From the NCBI GenBank assembly GCA_963971405.1, contig OZ020491.1, positions 5,016,855 to 5,080,854 on the forward strand: a DNA stretch of 64,000 bases, given 5' to 3'. The notes under the pieces were generated by a model. It did no database searches. It saw only the letters and a program-made list of their open reading frames with translations, and was not told where the DNA came from. A program made the translations under genes and the position numbers. This stretch comes from Psococerastis gibbosa. Taxonomy: Eukaryota > Arthropoda > Insecta > Psocodea > Psocidae. Below, piece by piece: positions 1 through 10,600 of this stretch. The first letter of the stretch is position 1, and each line of letters starts with the position of its first letter.

Positions 1-426
1 TCGTGCCCGGTTATTGTTCTGAAGACTGCTACTGAAGTGGGCCGTGGTAGGTTCTTCTTTACGGGTTTGTTTAACAGTGTGCTCCATTGTTTTCCACTTG
101 AGGCTAGTCTTAGTCTGTCCTGGTTTGTCCTCCGTACTGATATGTCTATGAGGTTTTTCACAGCCGTGAGGGGTGTTGCTTTGCTGGGCTGAGGTAGTTT
201 TGTGCCCATCTTTGCCAAGAAGTCCGCCTTTTCATTTCCAAGTATGTCGACGTGACTCGGAATCCACTGCATCACCAACTCCCGATCTTGCTCTCTGAGT
301 TGGCTCAGTAGCTGCCTGCATTTTAATGTGGAAGTACACTCTGTGTAGCTGTTTTTTGTGAGTGCTATGATAGCTGCTTGTGAGTCAACTAGCAGTACTG
401 CCTTTCTGCAATCTGGGAACTGCAGT

Positions 427-894
427 AACTTCTGGGCTGCGTTTTCAACGGCGGCTCTCTCTCTCTTCTTCACAAAGAAGGCACTCAAGCTCAGCAAACT
501 AGATCTGAGAATCCTCACAGGCATCCTCACAGGACACTGCCCGGTGAATTATCACCTGAAAAACATGGGAAAAGTGACTGAGGACACATGTCGCTTCTGC
601 AAGGAAGCCACTGAGACTGCGGAGCACGTACTATGCGACTGCCCGGCCATCTCCTACCGACGCCAAGTAGCCACCGACTCCCGGTTCCTAGATCCAGTGG
701 AAGTGTGCAAACTAGCACCAAGAAGTGTGGTCAAGTTCATAAGGAACACCATCACAGATTGGGACTAACAAGATCGGGAAATCGCAATAGATCTTAAGGT
801 CAAAGCGATTCGCAAGGCCCACCAGGGTCAAACGACCTAACTTTAATCTAATCTAATCTAATCTAACTTCTGGGCTGCGTTTTCAACGGCGGCT
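427..894. repeat. 30-base target-site duplication (427-456 and 865-894)
   Basis: The 30-base stretch starting AACTTCTGGGCTGCG is present on both sides of the plus-strand LINE tail with no mismatch seen. Just outside it the flanks differ by one base (CTCTCT against ATCTCT). The repeat lies inside the RNase H reading frame of the older minus-strand LINE, which fixes the order of events: older element first, then the insertion. Confidence 0.85.
457..864 (+). mobile_element. 5'-truncated LINE 3' end inserted into another LINE
   Basis: This 408-base insert carries, in plus orientation, the C-terminal tail of a LINE polyprotein (about 457-768). It has the usual pattern after RNase H: ILTGHCPVNYHL, then the cysteine-histidine knuckle CRFCKEATETAEHVLCDCPA (C-x2-C-x8-H-x4-C). 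A stop codon at 766-768 is followed by a short 3' UTR and a tail of TCTAA/TAATC-type repeats (about 838-864). It is flanked by 30-base direct repeats at 427-456 and 865-894, which look like its target-site duplication. Everything 5' of the tail is missing, as is typical of incomplete target-primed reverse transcription. Confidence 0.85.
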
Positions 895-1514
895 ATCTCT
901 CCGTCGAAGTTGCTTAAAGGGTATCCTACTGCGCTGTAACCCTCGAAGAGGCGGCTGTAGTAACCAGCTCCAGTTCTTCCGTCGCCCGGTATGCATGAGC
1001 CATCTGTGTAGATGTGAAGCCATTCTCTCTCTGGATAGCACCGGTGCACTGTCTCATATGCTGCTTTTCTAAGATGGTCCGGGAGCGACTGTTTTTTAGT
1101 TATATCGTGGTCGTATAGTTTCAGGCATTTTGTTGGGCTGCAAGAAACTTCCGTTTGTACTGGGCCTTACGCCTCAAGTCTTTGTAGGCTAAGTTGAAGT
1201 AGCCTTCAATTATATTTTGTGCATCCAACATTGTTTTTTTGTTTCCTCAAAAGTGGAGAATATGCTTTTTATTTATTTATTTACTTTTAATTCTAAAAAA
1301 AAACATAACATGAACATGTCATCACATACATAAACACACTAGCTATAATTTACTTTTAATGCTCTCATGTAACACCATGACACAGTCCCCCTCCGTCGGA
1401 CTACCGCGAGTGCGTCGGATTTCGAAGTGTCGGTTTATCGAGGGATAAACTATATTAATGTCTCGGATATGTCTCTTTTTCTCGTACCTTATATGGGTAT
1501 GCAAACAGGGATGA

Positions 1515-1645
1515 AGGCGAGATGGGACGGGGCGGAACGGACGAAAGGGGTGGGATGGACGGGATGGGACGAAAGGGTGGAATGGACGGGATGGGACGGG
1601 ACGAAAGGGGTGGAATGGACGGAATGGGACGGGACAGGATAGGGG
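1515..1645. repeat. GGGAC/GGAATGG minisatellite
   Basis: About four imperfect tandem units of roughly 28-33 bases are built from GGGATGGGAC, GAAAGGGG and TGGAATGGAC. The repeat is open in several frames on both strands. That explains the proline-rich and glycine-rich ORFs here, which are not genes. Confidence 0.8.
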
Positions 1646-2035
1646 GCGGACAGCCCTTACCTTCATTTCCGCCAGAAATAGTGGAAGAAAAAAGCAATCT
1701 CGACCATGTATGTTTCTTGGTAAAAGAAGGAAAATTCCCCCCCCCCCAAAAAAAAAGTAATTCTATCATATCATAGTCAGGTCAGCCTGAAATTTCTTAT
1801 CAGGCCCAGCTACCTCTGTTCGGCAGAGAGGCTGTATTATCATGAATTTGGCTTGGGTTGACATTAACTCAATGAGGCGACTGCTTGAGGAGCCTGCTCC
1901 CAGAAGAGTCGGTGACTTGTTTTCTATGCATTCTGACTTAGACTAGGGACGAGAGCTTAGTCCAAGTCTTTCGGGTAATAGGTACGATAAACGATTAATC
2001 TTATTGACTTTTTGTTCGTATTACTAAGCCTTACT

Positions 2036-2205
2036 AGCAAAGTTAGGGCTATAAAGCCCTCTCTTACACTCAACTAGGAAGGCCCGGGATCGCCTGCTTT
2101 ACATATGCCCTCGGAAGACCAGAAAATGTAGCCAGTGTGGGACTCGAACCAATAACCTTTCGGGTGAATGTTAGAGTCGGTACCACTACTCCACATATGT
2201 CAGCT
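2036..2205 (-). mobile_element. SINE with tRNA-Glu-like head (family A, copy 1)
   Basis: On the minus strand the first about 85 bases resemble a tRNA. There is an A-box-like GTAGTGGTA, an anticodon-arm region ending TTCACCCG, and a B box GGTTCGAGTCC. A body of about 80 bases follows and is shared with the copy at 59362-59528. The tRNA folding is degenerate (the T-stem is not fully paired), so this is a SINE and not a tRNA gene. The head most resembles tRNA-Glu. Confidence 0.72.
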
Positions 2206-2699
2206 TATGTATTATATACATTAAACTAACTTTATTACTACAGAACTATGACATACCGAATTTATAGTAATGTAGGCATTAGGGGTGGGGGGGGGGGCAG
2301 TTGACCTCCCTCCAAGTATAACAATAAAGAAATCCATGTCATGTTGGACTGGAACTCGTTCATTGATCAGTCCGCGCAGACACTAGGTTTATCACGGTCG
2401 GATGTCGGGTTGACCTTACTCCAGACTCCAGTCTGCAGTCTCAACGTTAAATTACATGTACATGTACCTATATTATTGGCTCATTAAATAGGTATACCTC
2501 TCACAGACCCATACAATGTTGCACGCTACCCACAATGTACGTTACCTGCCAAACTGCGAAGGAATGTACGCTTCTACTCGTTTGATGTGTGCCTAAATCT
2601 AATGGGTGACGTTTGACGCAGCCATGATTGGTAGGCACGATATCAGTACTAAAGAACTAAAGCACATAGGAAATTAATCGCATAAGCTAAGTAATACCT

Positions 2700-3078
2700 T
2701 CACGATCTGCTAACTGCCATTCCAAGATGAATCCACCAGAACAGAGCCTGTTCCAAACTCCAGCAAACTTGGTAGTGTGCACAGCGTTGACAAGGGAACA
2801 TGCTGAGACATGATAACACGCTGAGATTACCTGTCAGTCAAAGTCCACGTCGAGTCCTGGTCACCTCCAAATTAATCGTGTGACTCTACTATGTTCCCCA
2901 AGTGGTTCGGAATCCACTATAATCAGGAGGTTCACCCTGTCAGTAAACTCCCCTTCTCCCTGAGGTGAAGGAGTCTGCCCTTAGGGTGCCTCAAGTTAAT
3001 AAACAGACTCACTCCCCCCGCCAGGCTGACAGGGTTGCTTAAAGCTGAAATGCTGAAAGCAGGCGTTGGTAAACAAAC
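2700..3078 (+). repeat. Dispersed repeat R1, copy 1
   Basis: This is a copy of a roughly 400-base family. Landmarks in order are GTAGTGTGCACAGCG, GTCGAGTCCTGGTCACCTCC, GTGGTTCGGAATCCAC, CAGACTCACTCCCCC and a terminal AGGCGTT. Other copies lie at about 6110-6454, 24560-24978, 25390-25840, 38118-38415, 52688-52915, 57080-57440 and 63875-64000. There is no ORF. The best-preserved copies begin and end with short inverted sequences (AACGCCTGCT / AGCAGGCGTT), which suggests a non-autonomous DNA element, but I could not verify target duplications. Confidence 0.7.
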
Positions 3079-3124
3079 AAAAAAAAACTATAGTGAGCCA
3101 TTGAACCTTCCTCTGCCACCTCTT

Positions 3125-3517
3125 CGATTTTGAAAGACATCATGAAAAAAATCATCATATTGACCAAGTACTTTCAAAAAAAAAAAAATATTACTCAAAA
3201 TGCTTAAAACCCCAATATTTCAGACCTATTTTTTCAAAATTTTTCTTTCGGGCCCCCCCTCAGTGGTAGGTTTATTCGTCTGTAAAATCTCAACTGTAGG
3301 CTACTGCTTGCAAAATGCGTAAAACATCCCTCATTTGGGCATATTCATCAATTTGTTTTCTCCGGGGGAGACCCCCGGGCTCCCCTTCTTCCAGGCTATA
3401 ATATGCGTAACACTTCACTAATTTGGGCCCATTTATCAATTTTTTCCCCGGGGGATCAAGGTCTTGGGGTCCTAAAGCCCCCCCCCCCCCCAGAAATTTT
3501 GGGAATTTACGCCAATG
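3125..3517. mobile_element. hAT-like non-autonomous element, partial
   Basis: The segment is related, in inverted orientation, to the element at 43452-44318. It shares the phrases on CCGGGGGAGACCCCC, AATTTGGGC and GGGAATTTACGCCAATG. The right end ATTTACGCCAATG (3505-3517) is the inverted form of the CATTGGCGTAAAT terminus. The left terminus was not found, so the copy is truncated or rearranged. Confidence 0.5.
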
Positions 3518-3742
3518 CCCTGAACAGACCATGGTCAGTAACCAGGGCTGCGGTCGTTCCAGTCGTCTCTCTGCAGACATTCAGTCTGTGTAACCCCCGT
3601 CATTTTTTAGGCGAGGAGATCTGTCGTAACTCAACACGCATGTAGTACCTACAGAGGTTATTAGGATATTTCCATTAATTTGCTTGGATGCACTATTAAT
3701 CTTATAAAATAAATCATAACTACGAGCGCCAGAACCATTTTT

Positions 3743-4345
3743 AGGTCTGAGAACCGTCAAGAAAGCAAACGGAAGCAAGACCACGAGGTTGAAGACCCAT
3801 CGGCAGACCGAGGACAACCCTCGAGGAAAGAATTGAACAACTCACCGGAGCAAGATGGAAAACAATCGCCTAGTTCAAGCTTCCGACCACCGGGGAGCGA
3901 GTTCAGGAAACGGGTTCGGATGACCCCTTCTCCCTCAGCTGCGCACGCGGCACTAATGGGGAAGAAGAAGAAGAAGAAGATGATGAAGAAGATGAAGAAG
4001 ATGAAGAAGAAGAAGATGAAGAAAATGAAGAAGATGAAGAAGAAGAAGAAGAAGATGAAGAAGATGAAGAAGAAGAAGATGAAGAAGAAGAAGAAGATGA
4101 AGAAGAAGAAGATGAAGAAGAGGAAGATGAAGAAGAAGAAGAAGAAGAAGGAGAAGAAGAAGAAGGAGAAGAAGAAGAACAAGAAGAAGAACAAGAAGAA
4201 GAACAAGAAGAAGAAGAAGAAGAAGAAGAAGAAGAAGATGATGATGATGAAGAAGAAGAGTCAATAGGCTTTATTGCTCTACTTGGGATGTTTATGGCTG
4301 TCGTGTTTTTCCTATACCACCGAAGAGGAGGAATTTACTTTTAAG
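3743..4345 (+). other. Acidic trinucleotide tract followed by a transmembrane-like ORF end
   Basis: From 3961 the plus strand is a 300-base (GAA/GAT)n tract. In the GAA frame it encodes a long run of Glu and Asp that continues without a stop into SIGFIALLGMFMAVVFFLY, then HRRGGIYF and a TAA at about 4342-4344. That is an acidic stalk, one hydrophobic segment of about 18 residues and a short basic tail. Upstream (3743-3958) a hydrophilic Ser/Pro/Lys-rich frame is open, but in a different frame from the acidic tract. The GAA frame has a TAG at 3871-3873. No start codon or splice context fixes a gene. It may be the 3' part of a membrane-protein gene, a pseudogene or chance. I do not recognise a family. 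Confidence 0.3.
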
Positions 4346-4478
4346 TTGAGCTGCAATCTTCCGGTTCGTAGTTCGGTTCTCCACCAACGAGAATAATACA
4401 GACAACAGCCTTATGCCTTTCCCTACTCTTTTGAAATGTCATATTTCGTAAATAACCCGTTTAAATGCATTTTGGCAG

Positions 4479-4696
4479 CCACAATGTACCTGGAGCTGTG
4501 GAAGCGTCAGCACTGCGTAACCGTCTGGGAGTGGGACCTGCAGTTCATTGAGGATGACGAGGAGGCTCGTCCAGAATTCGAGACCTCAGTGAAAACCTTC
4601 CGCACCAACCCCGTCACCAAGGCCAAAGAGCCCTACATGCCAACGTGGAACAAGAGTCTTCGGTTTTTCGCTTCTGGTGCCACAGTTATGTTTATG
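4479..4696 (+). CDS. Anoctamin exon 1 of window
   Basis: The acceptor is TTTTGGCAG at 4470-4478 and the donor is ATG|GTAAGT at 4696/4697. The exon starts with two bases of a split codon and ends in phase 0. It encodes [10 protein letters not shown], the acidic loop [30 protein letters not shown] and the start of a hydrophobic helix (GATVMFM). This matches the loop and next helix of anoctamins, which usually read LEFWKR...RPEFE...NPVTGxxEP. The preceding exon was not found in 1-4478. Confidence 0.9.
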
Positions 4697-7600
4697 GTAA
4701 GTTACTTTAGTCATGATTTGTACTTGGTTACAACATGCTTTCGCCTGTTTCAGTGCGTCAATGGTAAGCTTGTCTCAGCTTGTCATAATTTTAATGAAAA
4801 ATAATAACTAACTAACTATAACTACTATAGTCATGCGTCATGAGAAGTGCAGGGAGGGGAGCGTAAGGATTTGGCGAGTTAACACTAGACAGAATTGGGT
4901 TTGCGTTGATGAATTGATACAATACAAAAAGGCGCGAGGAATTTTAACTAGATTTTTGTTTATCATCATCATCATCATCGCTATCATTTTCTTCTTCTTC
5001 AACTTTCTCTTCTTCTTCAACTGTCTTTTATTCTTCTTCTTCTTCTTCATCATCTTCTTCTTCATTTCCCTCCACCAGCCATCTCGGATTAGGATGACGA
5101 AGGCCAGCAGTCAGCTTCTCTTTCGTTTTTCTTGCGGTTTCGTGAAGCTGCCTTTCAGTATAGGCATTTGAATTTTTGTATACTTCGTATAATATTTTAC
5201 CCGACATTCTGTCTTCGGTTATTCTTACTGGGATATGATTTGCACAGTGTAATATTGTAGAATCTAACATTACATATTATTATTTGTTAATATAAATTAT
5301 GTTTGTGTTTTTCATGGTTTCTGTTGTGTTTCAGATCATTGTGGTGTTAGGCGCGGTTTTGGGAACAATAATTTACCGCATCAGCATGATAACTGTGATA
5401 TCCCAGGGGAGTTTCGTGCCATTGAAATCACACGCCAAAATTTTCACTACCATGACAGCTGCCGTCATTAATTTAATAATAATTATGATTCTCACTAAAG
5501 TAAGCACATACATAAGAACATACCTATACATAATCAACTATAGGCTAGAACAGTTGGTATGGTTAAGATTAAAATAAAAAAATATATAGCCTATATTTTG
5601 ACTTTAGAGGGTCCTACAACCATTTCCATTCAATATTAAACGCAATGAAACATTGTGTTTCTTCGATTGTATTTATGTAGGCCCTACGATATTTGTCTAA
5701 TTATATCAGCCACTAAAAGTGTTTGCCGAATATATCTAACTTATTAGAACAATACCTGTCTGGATACTTCCACTTCATCGATTGAGTCTGTCCATGAAAG
5801 GTTTAAACCTGTTGTACTGACTTGTGTTTCGTATTTCAGATATACCATCACCTAGCGCTGTGGCTGACCAATATTGAAAATCCACGGACACAGACTGAGT
5901 ACGAAGACTCATTTACATTTAAGATATTCCTCTTTGAATTTGTTAACTTTTACTCGTCACTTATTTACATCGCCTTCTTTAAGGTAAATTTCTATAGGGT
6001 AATGGTAAGCCTGCAATCGGTTATAATGGGTAGCCCAGCAGAGGGGGAAACCACCAAAGATATAATCGCATAATCGTCTAATAGTGTCTTACTTACTTAC
6101 TTGCCTACGACACGTTGATCCAAAACGTTGCGGCCAGGATGGCCTTGTCGTTGGCGTCCAAAAGATACGCCGAGAATGAGCGATCGGGCCTCCCTGGTAA
6201 CGGCAGCCGGCCGCCAAACCAAGTTGAATCCAGCGGACCAGAGCAGGTTCAAAGCTGCAGATAACATGGTCGTGTGCACAGTGCCGGTAGGGAAGCATGG
6301 CAGGACTTGTCCTGGTCACCTCCGAACTAATCGTGTGACTTCACTGTGTTTCCCAAGTGGTTCGGAATCCACTATAATCAGGAGGTTCACTGTCCTATGG
6401 GCTGGCGTAGGACAGTCAAGTCGGGGTCGCTCTATGGGCCCAAATTTGAGGCCTGAAATGAAATGAAATGAAATGAAATATAATAGGCCATTATTACCAC
6501 ATACAGTACAATATAGATATAAAGGTACAGTATGTGCTCGGCACCGTCAAAAATACAATTAGGTCTACCATGTAGGCTACATAATATCAAAACATCAAGT
6601 CTAGACTATAAACATTTTGACTATTTATGAGTCAATAATTTGAAAAAAAAAAAAAAAAAAACAATGAGAGAAAAGTCCATATCAATAGTTTTAGTTTGAC
6701 AGAGAAGTCCATATCAATAGTTTTAGTTTGACATTCTAATGTTTAATAGGTTTAACTAAAACTTTTCCCATTGGCTCTTTAAATTATCAGTGATAAGATT
6801 GGACTTAATATTTTGCCAAAAAGACTAGTTTTGATAAAACAGGCGAAAATATTTTGTCGAGTTCCTATATTCAAATTAATAAATTTACTGATTTCAAAAT
6901 AATAATTGATTAATGTTAAAATTTTATTTAACATTATATTTAAATAAATTATTTGATATACATGGCATCGCATATGCAACTGTTATTCATAGGTGTTTGA
7001 CAACAGACAATAAGCACTTATAAGTATGAAGAGAATGTCAGCAGGGAGGGAGGTTGGTCGCTAGGAATTCATGGACGGAGTAAGGGCAACAACTCACCAG
7101 GAGTCCCTTCACCTTGCTCTTGAAAGCGTTTAGGCTAATATCTTCTCTTTTTAGACCCTGTGGGAGCTTATTAAACAGTCTGGAACCGAGTTGGAAGGGT
7201 CCCTTTAGTACCTTAGAGAGTCTGACTGCTCCCAGGTGAATGTCACCCCTTCTCCGTGTGTGATGGTGGTGAATTTCATAATTTTTAAGCCCCAGTCCCT
7301 CCCTCCTGATATAAATTATCAGTTCTAATATAAATAGAGCAGGGAGAGTGAGGATACCCAAACGAGGGAATAGTGATCGGCATGACACACGCTGGTCCAA
7401 TATTCCTGCCAGAAGTCGCACAGCCTTTTTTTGCAGGCGGAAAGCCCTAGTGCAGTCTGAGGAATTTCCCCATAGGGCTACGCCATACGACAGGTGAGAT
7501 TGCATGAGACTATAGTATATTACCTTTAGAATGTCATTGCCAGCGACAAAGGATAGGTTTCTCATAAGGAACACCGTTGATGAGAGTTTCCCACATAATA

Positions 7601-10600
7601 TGTCAATATGTCGTCGCCAATTAAGGTTGGAATCGAAGGTGATGCCTAGGAACCGGACGTCAGCCGCTTCGGTAATGTCGAGACCATTTGTAGTAAGTAC
7701 TCTAGGAGTTGGGTGGCCGTGCTTGGTGCAACTTGGGATAATGAGTTCGGTTTTAACCGCGTTGAGGACCAACTTATTCGCTGCGAGCCACCGGTGAGCT
7801 TGCTCAAGAGTCTCACCAGCTCCGGACAAAGCTAACTGGGTATTGGGCAATAGTAGGGTAAGCACAGCGTCGTCCGCGTAGAGTCCCACATGGGGTTCCA
7901 GGGAGGTAGTTGACATAAAGGAGGCGAACTCGTTTATATAGATAAGGAACAGGGAGGGACCCAGGATACTGCCCTGAGGGACACCTGTACTGAGAGGGCA
8001 CCAGTCTGATGACGCCTGGGAGCCGCCAGATCCAATTACTACTTTTTGCTGTCTGTCCTTAAGATAGCTGCTGAACCATTTAAGGGCTACACCTCTGATG
8101 CCTGCCCTTTGCAGTTTTTCCAGAAGTATGCCATGGTCGAGCGTATCAAATGCCTTAGATAGGTCTAAGAGCAGGCTAAGGGGAGCTTTTCTACAGTCAA
8201 TGCCATCAAGGATAGTGTTATAAAGCTTGAGGCAGGCGTCGCCAGTAGATTTGCCAGGTAGGAACCCAAACTGGACTGGAGAGAGTACCTTATGTTTTTT
8301 TAGAAAATCAATAAGTCTCTTATTTACTATTTTTTCTATAATTTTAGATACAGATGGTAAGAGACTAATGGGACGATAACTTTGTACCTGATCACGGGCC
8401 CCTTTCTTAAACACAGGTTTAACTATGGCCTTTTTAAAACAATTTGGAAAGACCCCATCGTCAAAGCTCCTGTTTATCAGAAGAACTAAAGGTCCAATGA
8501 GGTGAGGGCAGGAATCTTTAAGTAGCTTAGAGGGTATTTTGTCAACCCCGGCAGACGACGTGCGCCTCAGGGATTTAATCGCAGCGCGAACTTCCCCGGC
8601 ATCTACCGGGGCAAGGAAGAACGTGTCACTTACTGGCCATCCCACGTTGTTAACACTCGCATGGGGAATGCGACTAATGAGATCCTCAATGGTGTTTCTG
8701 AAATAGCAGCTAAATTCATCAGCAATTAATTGAGGTGACGAGATCGATTCACCATTAACAGTTAATTTAACAATAGCTGGTTGGCCTAAGTCGTTGTTAA
8801 CCCGACGAACACTACTACTACTACTACTACCCTGGTAACGGCGAGAATTAACCCGTCGGCCAATCCTTCCACTACCGGGCCAAGCGACAACAACGCTACA
8901 AAACCAAATCGGGTTTTTTCAAAGCCAGCCCTAATAACGATTTCGATAAGTAATAGTGTCAGGACATGTACAGTAGTGGTCCGGATTCCGACTTTCACCC
9001 GAAAGGTTCTTGGATTAAGGCGCCCATTCCATTGACCGGCTAGGGCTATTTCCAAAAACAGTGACGTGGTAGCAGACATTCAAGACATAGGTTGAGTTTC
9101 CATCGATCTCGCATTGCAGAATGCAAATGACATTGACGGAAATTAGAATTGGTCTTTTTATAGAAATCTAATAAAATGTTTGTACTTTACATATGCCATG
9201 ACGCCATTTTTTAATTTTAGTTTGTTTGTTTGTAATTTTACTGTATGATCATTGATCAATTTTAACTATGGCATAGAGGAAAATAAACATTTCCGTCAAT
9301 TCTGCAATGCGAGGTCGGTGGAAACGCCACCTAAGTCTTGAATGTCTGCTACCACGTCACTGTTTTTGGAAATAGCCCAAGCCCGTCAATGGAATGGGCA
9401 CCTAAGTCCCAAACTTCCCAATATTCAATTATGTCCTCAAGTTGTCAAACTTTGTTTGGAAGCCTTATTGTTGTTTAAAAAATCGGAAGATTTTTCTGTA
9501 TCAAATGATAATGCATTTATTCAGACTCATTTTCCTGCTTGAATCAGAAAATTCCTACTCATTGATCTGTATCAGTTTTGACGGGATTAGGCTAACTACA
9601 GAGTGGGCGGGTGTGACGTCCACCATGACTATTGCGCGTGCGTGCTTTTCAGCTTTAAAAATCAGGGAAATGTGTCTGTATTCGGATTAAACTGCATTAA
9701 AAAAAAGCCAGAATTTTATCACTAAACACAGACAAATATTTTTTTTAACAATTTGGCTTCTGAAGAAATTTGGACACTTTGGGGCTACAACTGGTTTTCT
9801 GTAAGTTATGGTATTTTTGTAATATATCCTCTTTGCCCAGGGAATACTGGACGTGGAAATCCGCCCCTATAGTAGTTCAATACCGGTGCATTTTCGGAAT
9901 CACAAAAAATGCTCCAAATTGAAAGAGGAATACTCCCTTATATAATATAATACTTCACCTGATGCACCTGGTCTCTATAAATTGAATTTATAATCCTGAA
10001 GTACCCTTCTCCCCCCCCCCCTCCTGTGCATGGTGCATTTTTGGAATCACAATAAATGGCTCCAAATTGAACGAGGAATACTCCCTTCTATAATAATATA
10101 ATAGGCTACTTCACCTGATACACCTGGTCGCTATAAATTGAATTGCTAGTCCTGAAGTACCCCCCCCCCCCCACTCCTGTGCTTGGTGCATTTTCGGAAT
10201 CACAATAAATGGCTCCAAATTGAACGAGGAATACTCCCTTCTATAATAATATAATAGCCTACTTCACCTGATACACCTGGTCGCTATAAATTGAATATAT
10301 AATGCTGAAGTACCCTTCCCCCCACTCCTGTGCATGGTGCATTTTCGGAATCACAATAAATGGCTCCAAATTGAACTCTTTCTCTCCCTTCTATAATAAT
10401 ATAATAGCCTAGGCCTACTTCACCTGATACACTGATAAATTGAATTTACCTAGTCCAGCAGCCTGATCGAGGCGATTATAATACCGGTATTTATTTAATC
10501 CCCTGGTATTAAAAATGGAAACAAGATAATTTTATAATGGAAAGTGCTATTCAAAATTTGTTTGTTTACAGTTATAATCATATGGTATTTATTTAACCCC

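Larger units (their letters stand above)
1..1255 (-). mobile_element. LINE fragment with RNase H domain, split by a second LINE
   Basis: Read on the minus strand, 1130-895 and then 456-1 encode the RNase H domain and following linker of a non-LTR retrotransposon. The landmarks are IYTDGS at about 1020-1000, GEIAAVENAAQ near 900, VDSQAAI near 390-370 and WIPSHVDILGNEKAD near 270-225. These are the D, E, D and H-x-D positions of a working RNase H1 fold. The two parts read in frame once the 408-base insert and one copy of its duplicated target are discounted. Upstream, at about 1140-1230, related coding sequence lies in another frame (a frameshift), so the copy is dead. It runs off the left edge, and the RT part is absent. 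The family assignment (an RNase H-bearing LINE of the I/R1/Loa type) is inferred. Confidence 0.82.

Noticed and set aside
1343-1776. Pro/Arg-rich and Gly/Met-rich ORFs
   Set aside because: They are generated by the GGGAC minisatellite, which is open in several frames on both strands.
2115-2205. tRNA-like sequence (also at 11490-11560, 31880-31920, 46460-46495, 54465-54510 and 59440-59520)
   Set aside because: Boxes A and B are recognisable, but the stems do not pair well and the sequences continue into shared repeat bodies. They are SINE heads, not tRNA genes.
2895-2925. GGTTCGGAATCC in repeat R1 as a Pol III B box
   Set aside because: It has one extra base compared with the B-box consensus, and no A box lies at a suitable distance in the R1 copies.
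3833-4267. Poly-Lys, poly-Phe and poly-Leu ORFs on both strands
   Set aside because: They are translations of the GAA/GAT microsatellite. Only the acidic frame with the hydrophobic end was kept, at low confidence.
1-4478. Search for the preceding anoctamin exon (expected FFAIFMxxW-like helix)
   Set aside because: No plus-strand frame with this pattern and a compatible donor was found. The hydrophobic segment at 4261-4344 does not match it and ends in a stop.
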